Assembly (NCBI GenBank): GCA_934256695.1
Contig: CAKQPE010000092.1
Location: 1 to 7,768 of the forward strand
DNA length: 7,768 bases
Direction of reading: 5' to 3'
Origin: an uncultured Eubacteriales bacterium
GTDB taxonomy: Bacteria; Bacillota; Clostridia; Lachnospirales; Anaerotignaceae
The notes below the pieces were generated by a model. That model was given only the letters and a program-made list of their open reading frames with translations, made no database searches and was not told where the DNA came from. The number at the start of each line of letters is the position of its first letter. Positions within the stretch are counted from its first letter, which is position 1. The translations under genes were made by a program, and so were the position numbers. Positions 6,455-7,768 of the stretch are shown piece after piece.

Positions 6455-6486
6455 TGTGGACAGAGTCCACAGTCTTTTGTTTTTTT
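6455..6486 (+). terminator. Terminator-like hairpin just before the ispD ribosome binding site
   Basis: TGTGGAC (6455-6461), loop AGA and GTCCACA (6465-6471) form a perfect 7-bp stem. It is followed by a T-rich tract (6473-6486) containing TTTT and a run of seven T. The ribosome binding site starts at the end of this tract. It could stop read-through from upstream or act as an attenuator for the gene after it. Confidence 0.5.
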
Positions 6487-6501
6487 AAAGGAGAGGATTT
6501 A

Positions 6502-7722
6502 ATGGAAAGAATTGCCTGCCTTATTATGGCAGCCGGCAGTGGAAAACGCATGAAAACTGCTGTTAAAAAGCAGTTTATAGATATAGACGGTATCCCTGTT
6601 CTTGGCAGAACAATAAAGAAATTCGATACCTGTGGATTGGCTGATACTATTGTTGTTGTCTCGCCTAAAGATGATATGGATATATGTAAAAATATAGCTG
6701 AGAAATATTGTACAAATACGGAGTTTATGATTGTTGAAGGCGGAAAAGAAAGATATAATTCTGTTTTTAACGGTCTTAAAGCAGTTGAGGACAAGTGTGA
6801 TTATGTTATGATTCAAGACGGTGTAAGACCTTTTGTTTCATATGATACAATACAGAGAGCTTTTGATGCTGCAAAGGAATACGGTGCAAGTGTACCTGCC
6901 GTTCCCGTAAAGGATACAATAAAGGCTGTTGACGAAACCGGATTTACGAAACAGACACTTAACAGAAGTGAGCTTTGGGCTGTACAGACACCACAGACGT
7001 TCAAATATGATTTGATTAAAAAAGCATACGATAATTTGCCAAAAGGAGCAGATGTAACAGATGATGCATCTGTTGCCGAACTTAATATGAATAAGGTAAA
7101 GATAGTTATGGGAAATTATGAAAATATAAAGATAACCACATCAGACGATCTTGTTTCGGCAAAAGCATTTGCAGATAAAGAAGAATATAGAGAAAGTACG
7201 AAAAAAACCGAAAAAAGCCAATCTTTGGAAAAATTGCCGAAAGAAACGGAGACAGTAAACAGAAATGTTGTTATATACACAGACGGAGCTTGCTCCGGAA
7301 ATCCCGGAAAAGGTGGGTACGGAGCAGTCCTTTTATACAAAGGAAAGAGAAAAGAACTTTCTGCCGGATATGAGCTTACAACAAATAACCGAATGGAGCT
7401 GCTTGCGGTTATAGAGTCCCTGTCATTGCTTAAAACCAAATGTGAAGTTACTTTATACAGTGATTCAAAATATGTTGTTGATGCAGTTAATAAGGGGTGG
7501 ATGGCAAAATGGGAAAAGAATAACTGGATGAGAACCAAGACGGAGAAAGCATCAAACTCGGATTTATGGATACGGCTTTCAGAGCAGATTAAAAAGCACG
7601 ATGTAAAATTTGTGTGGGTTAAGGGTCATGCTGACAATATAGAAAACGAAAGATGTGATGAATTGGCGAGAAATGCAATTACATGCCAAAAATTATTGAA
7701 AGATTCCCTTTATGGTTGTTAA
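6502..7722 (+). CDS. ispD: IspD (MEP cytidylyltransferase) fused to RNase HI
   Basis: Residues 1 to about 228 are 2-C-methyl-D-erythritol 4-phosphate cytidylyltransferase, which joins MEP to CTP in the non-mevalonate isoprenoid pathway. The nucleotide-binding AAGSGKRM (10-17), Lys23, QDGVRP with Asp106, VKDT (136-139), Arg155 and NIK with Lys210 match key positions of E. coli IspD. A charged linker (about 225-254, rich in Lys, Glu, Ser and Thr) leads to an RNase HI domain (about 255-394). All five catalytic positions of this domain are present: Asp261, Glu299, Asp321, His376 and Asp386. Their spacing is 38, 22, 55 and 10, against 38, 22, 54 and 10 in E. coli. The total is 406 residues, both domains appear complete, and no Met occurs in the linker to restart translation. 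AAAGGAGAGG (6487-6496) sets the ATG at 6502. The frame stays open upstream to 6388 but runs through the hairpin repeats. Confidence 0.95.
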   Translation: MERIACLIMAAGSGKRMKTAVKKQFIDIDGIPVLGRTIKKFDTCGLADTIVVVSPKDDMDICKNIAEKYCTNTEFMIVEGGKERYNSVFNGLKAVEDKCDYVMIQDGVRPFVSYDTIQRAFDAAKEYGASVPAVPVKDTIKAVDETGFTKQTLNRSELWAVQTPQTFKYDLIKKAYDNLPKGADVTDDASVAELNMNKVKIVMGNYENIKITTSDDLVSAKAFADKEEYRESTKKTEKSQSLEKLPKETETVNRNVVIYTDGACSGNPGKGGYGAVLLYKGKRKELSAGYELTTNNRMELLAVIESLSLLKTKCEVTLYSDSKYVVDAVNKGWMAKWEKNNWMRTKTEKASNSDLWIRLSEQIKKHDVKFVWVKGHADNIENERCDELARNAITCQKLLKDSLYGC

Positions 7723-7759
7723 AGGTAACTAAAAAATATCGGATTAATGAAATAAATAG

Positions 7760-7765
7760 TTGACA
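7760..7765 (+). promoter_or_regulatory. Possible -35 box at the right edge
   Basis: A perfect TTGACA lies 37 nt after the ispD-RNase HI stop codon, and the -10 region would fall outside the window. No terminator is visible between 7723 and 7768. Confidence 0.25.
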
Positions 7766-7768
7766 CTC

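Noticed and set aside
6388..6501. N-terminal extension of 38 residues to the IspD fusion from an alternative start
   Set aside because: The stretch is translated hairpin repeat (it shows recurring Arg-Ser-Lys and Ser-Asp/Pro-Asp patterns) and has no ribosome binding site. The ATG at 6502 has a strong one and matches the IspD N-terminus.

Overview
The window is low-GC chromosomal DNA from a member of the Clostridia, probably a gut-associated one. The grounds are strong AGGAGG-type ribosome binding sites, AT-rich intergenic DNA with sigma-A-type promoters, a short zinc-tailed prolyl-tRNA synthetase, and the neighbour set carD - yacL (PIN/TRAM) - ispD, which is common in that class. I cannot name the genus. 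All genes look chromosomal and housekeeping. I see no transposase, phage gene, CRISPR array, tRNA or rRNA.

Layout. Positions 1-134 hold a chain of hairpins ending in a plus-strand terminator, the tail of a transcript that enters from the left. queA (tRNA queuosine synthesis) follows on the minus strand at 155-1177. It is divergent from proS (prolyl-tRNA synthetase, plus strand, 1354-2790). proS converges on a DegV-family fatty-acid-binding protein gene (minus strand, 2974-3864), and two hairpin terminators lie between them. The DegV gene is divergent from a plus-strand cluster that starts with two tandem promoters and an untranslated leader of about 190 nt. The cluster contains carD (4281-4760), a yacL-like membrane PIN/TRAM gene (4817-5884) and, after a terminator and a 0.6 kb hairpin-rich gap, an ispD gene fused in frame to RNase HI (6502-7722). 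A possible -35 box sits at the right edge.

Roles. queA and proS serve tRNA modification and charging. The DegV protein probably hands fatty acids to a lipid kinase. CarD binds RNA polymerase. YacL is a predicted membrane-anchored PIN nuclease. IspD makes an intermediate of the MEP isoprenoid pathway, and the RNase HI half would remove RNA from RNA-DNA hybrids.

Points of most interest: (1) the IspD-RNase HI fusion, with the key residues of both enzymes intact; (2) a likely AUA start codon for yacL, placed 7 nt after a strong Shine-Dalgarno sequence, because no ATG, GTG or TTG is available there; (3) a cluster of about ten very small hairpins at 6217-6471, several with GNA triloops, made of diverged repeat copies whose stems change in a compensated way, enclosed by an 8-bp inverted repeat and ending in a terminator-like hairpin directly before the ispD ribosome binding site; (4) mutually exclusive hairpins at 1-134.
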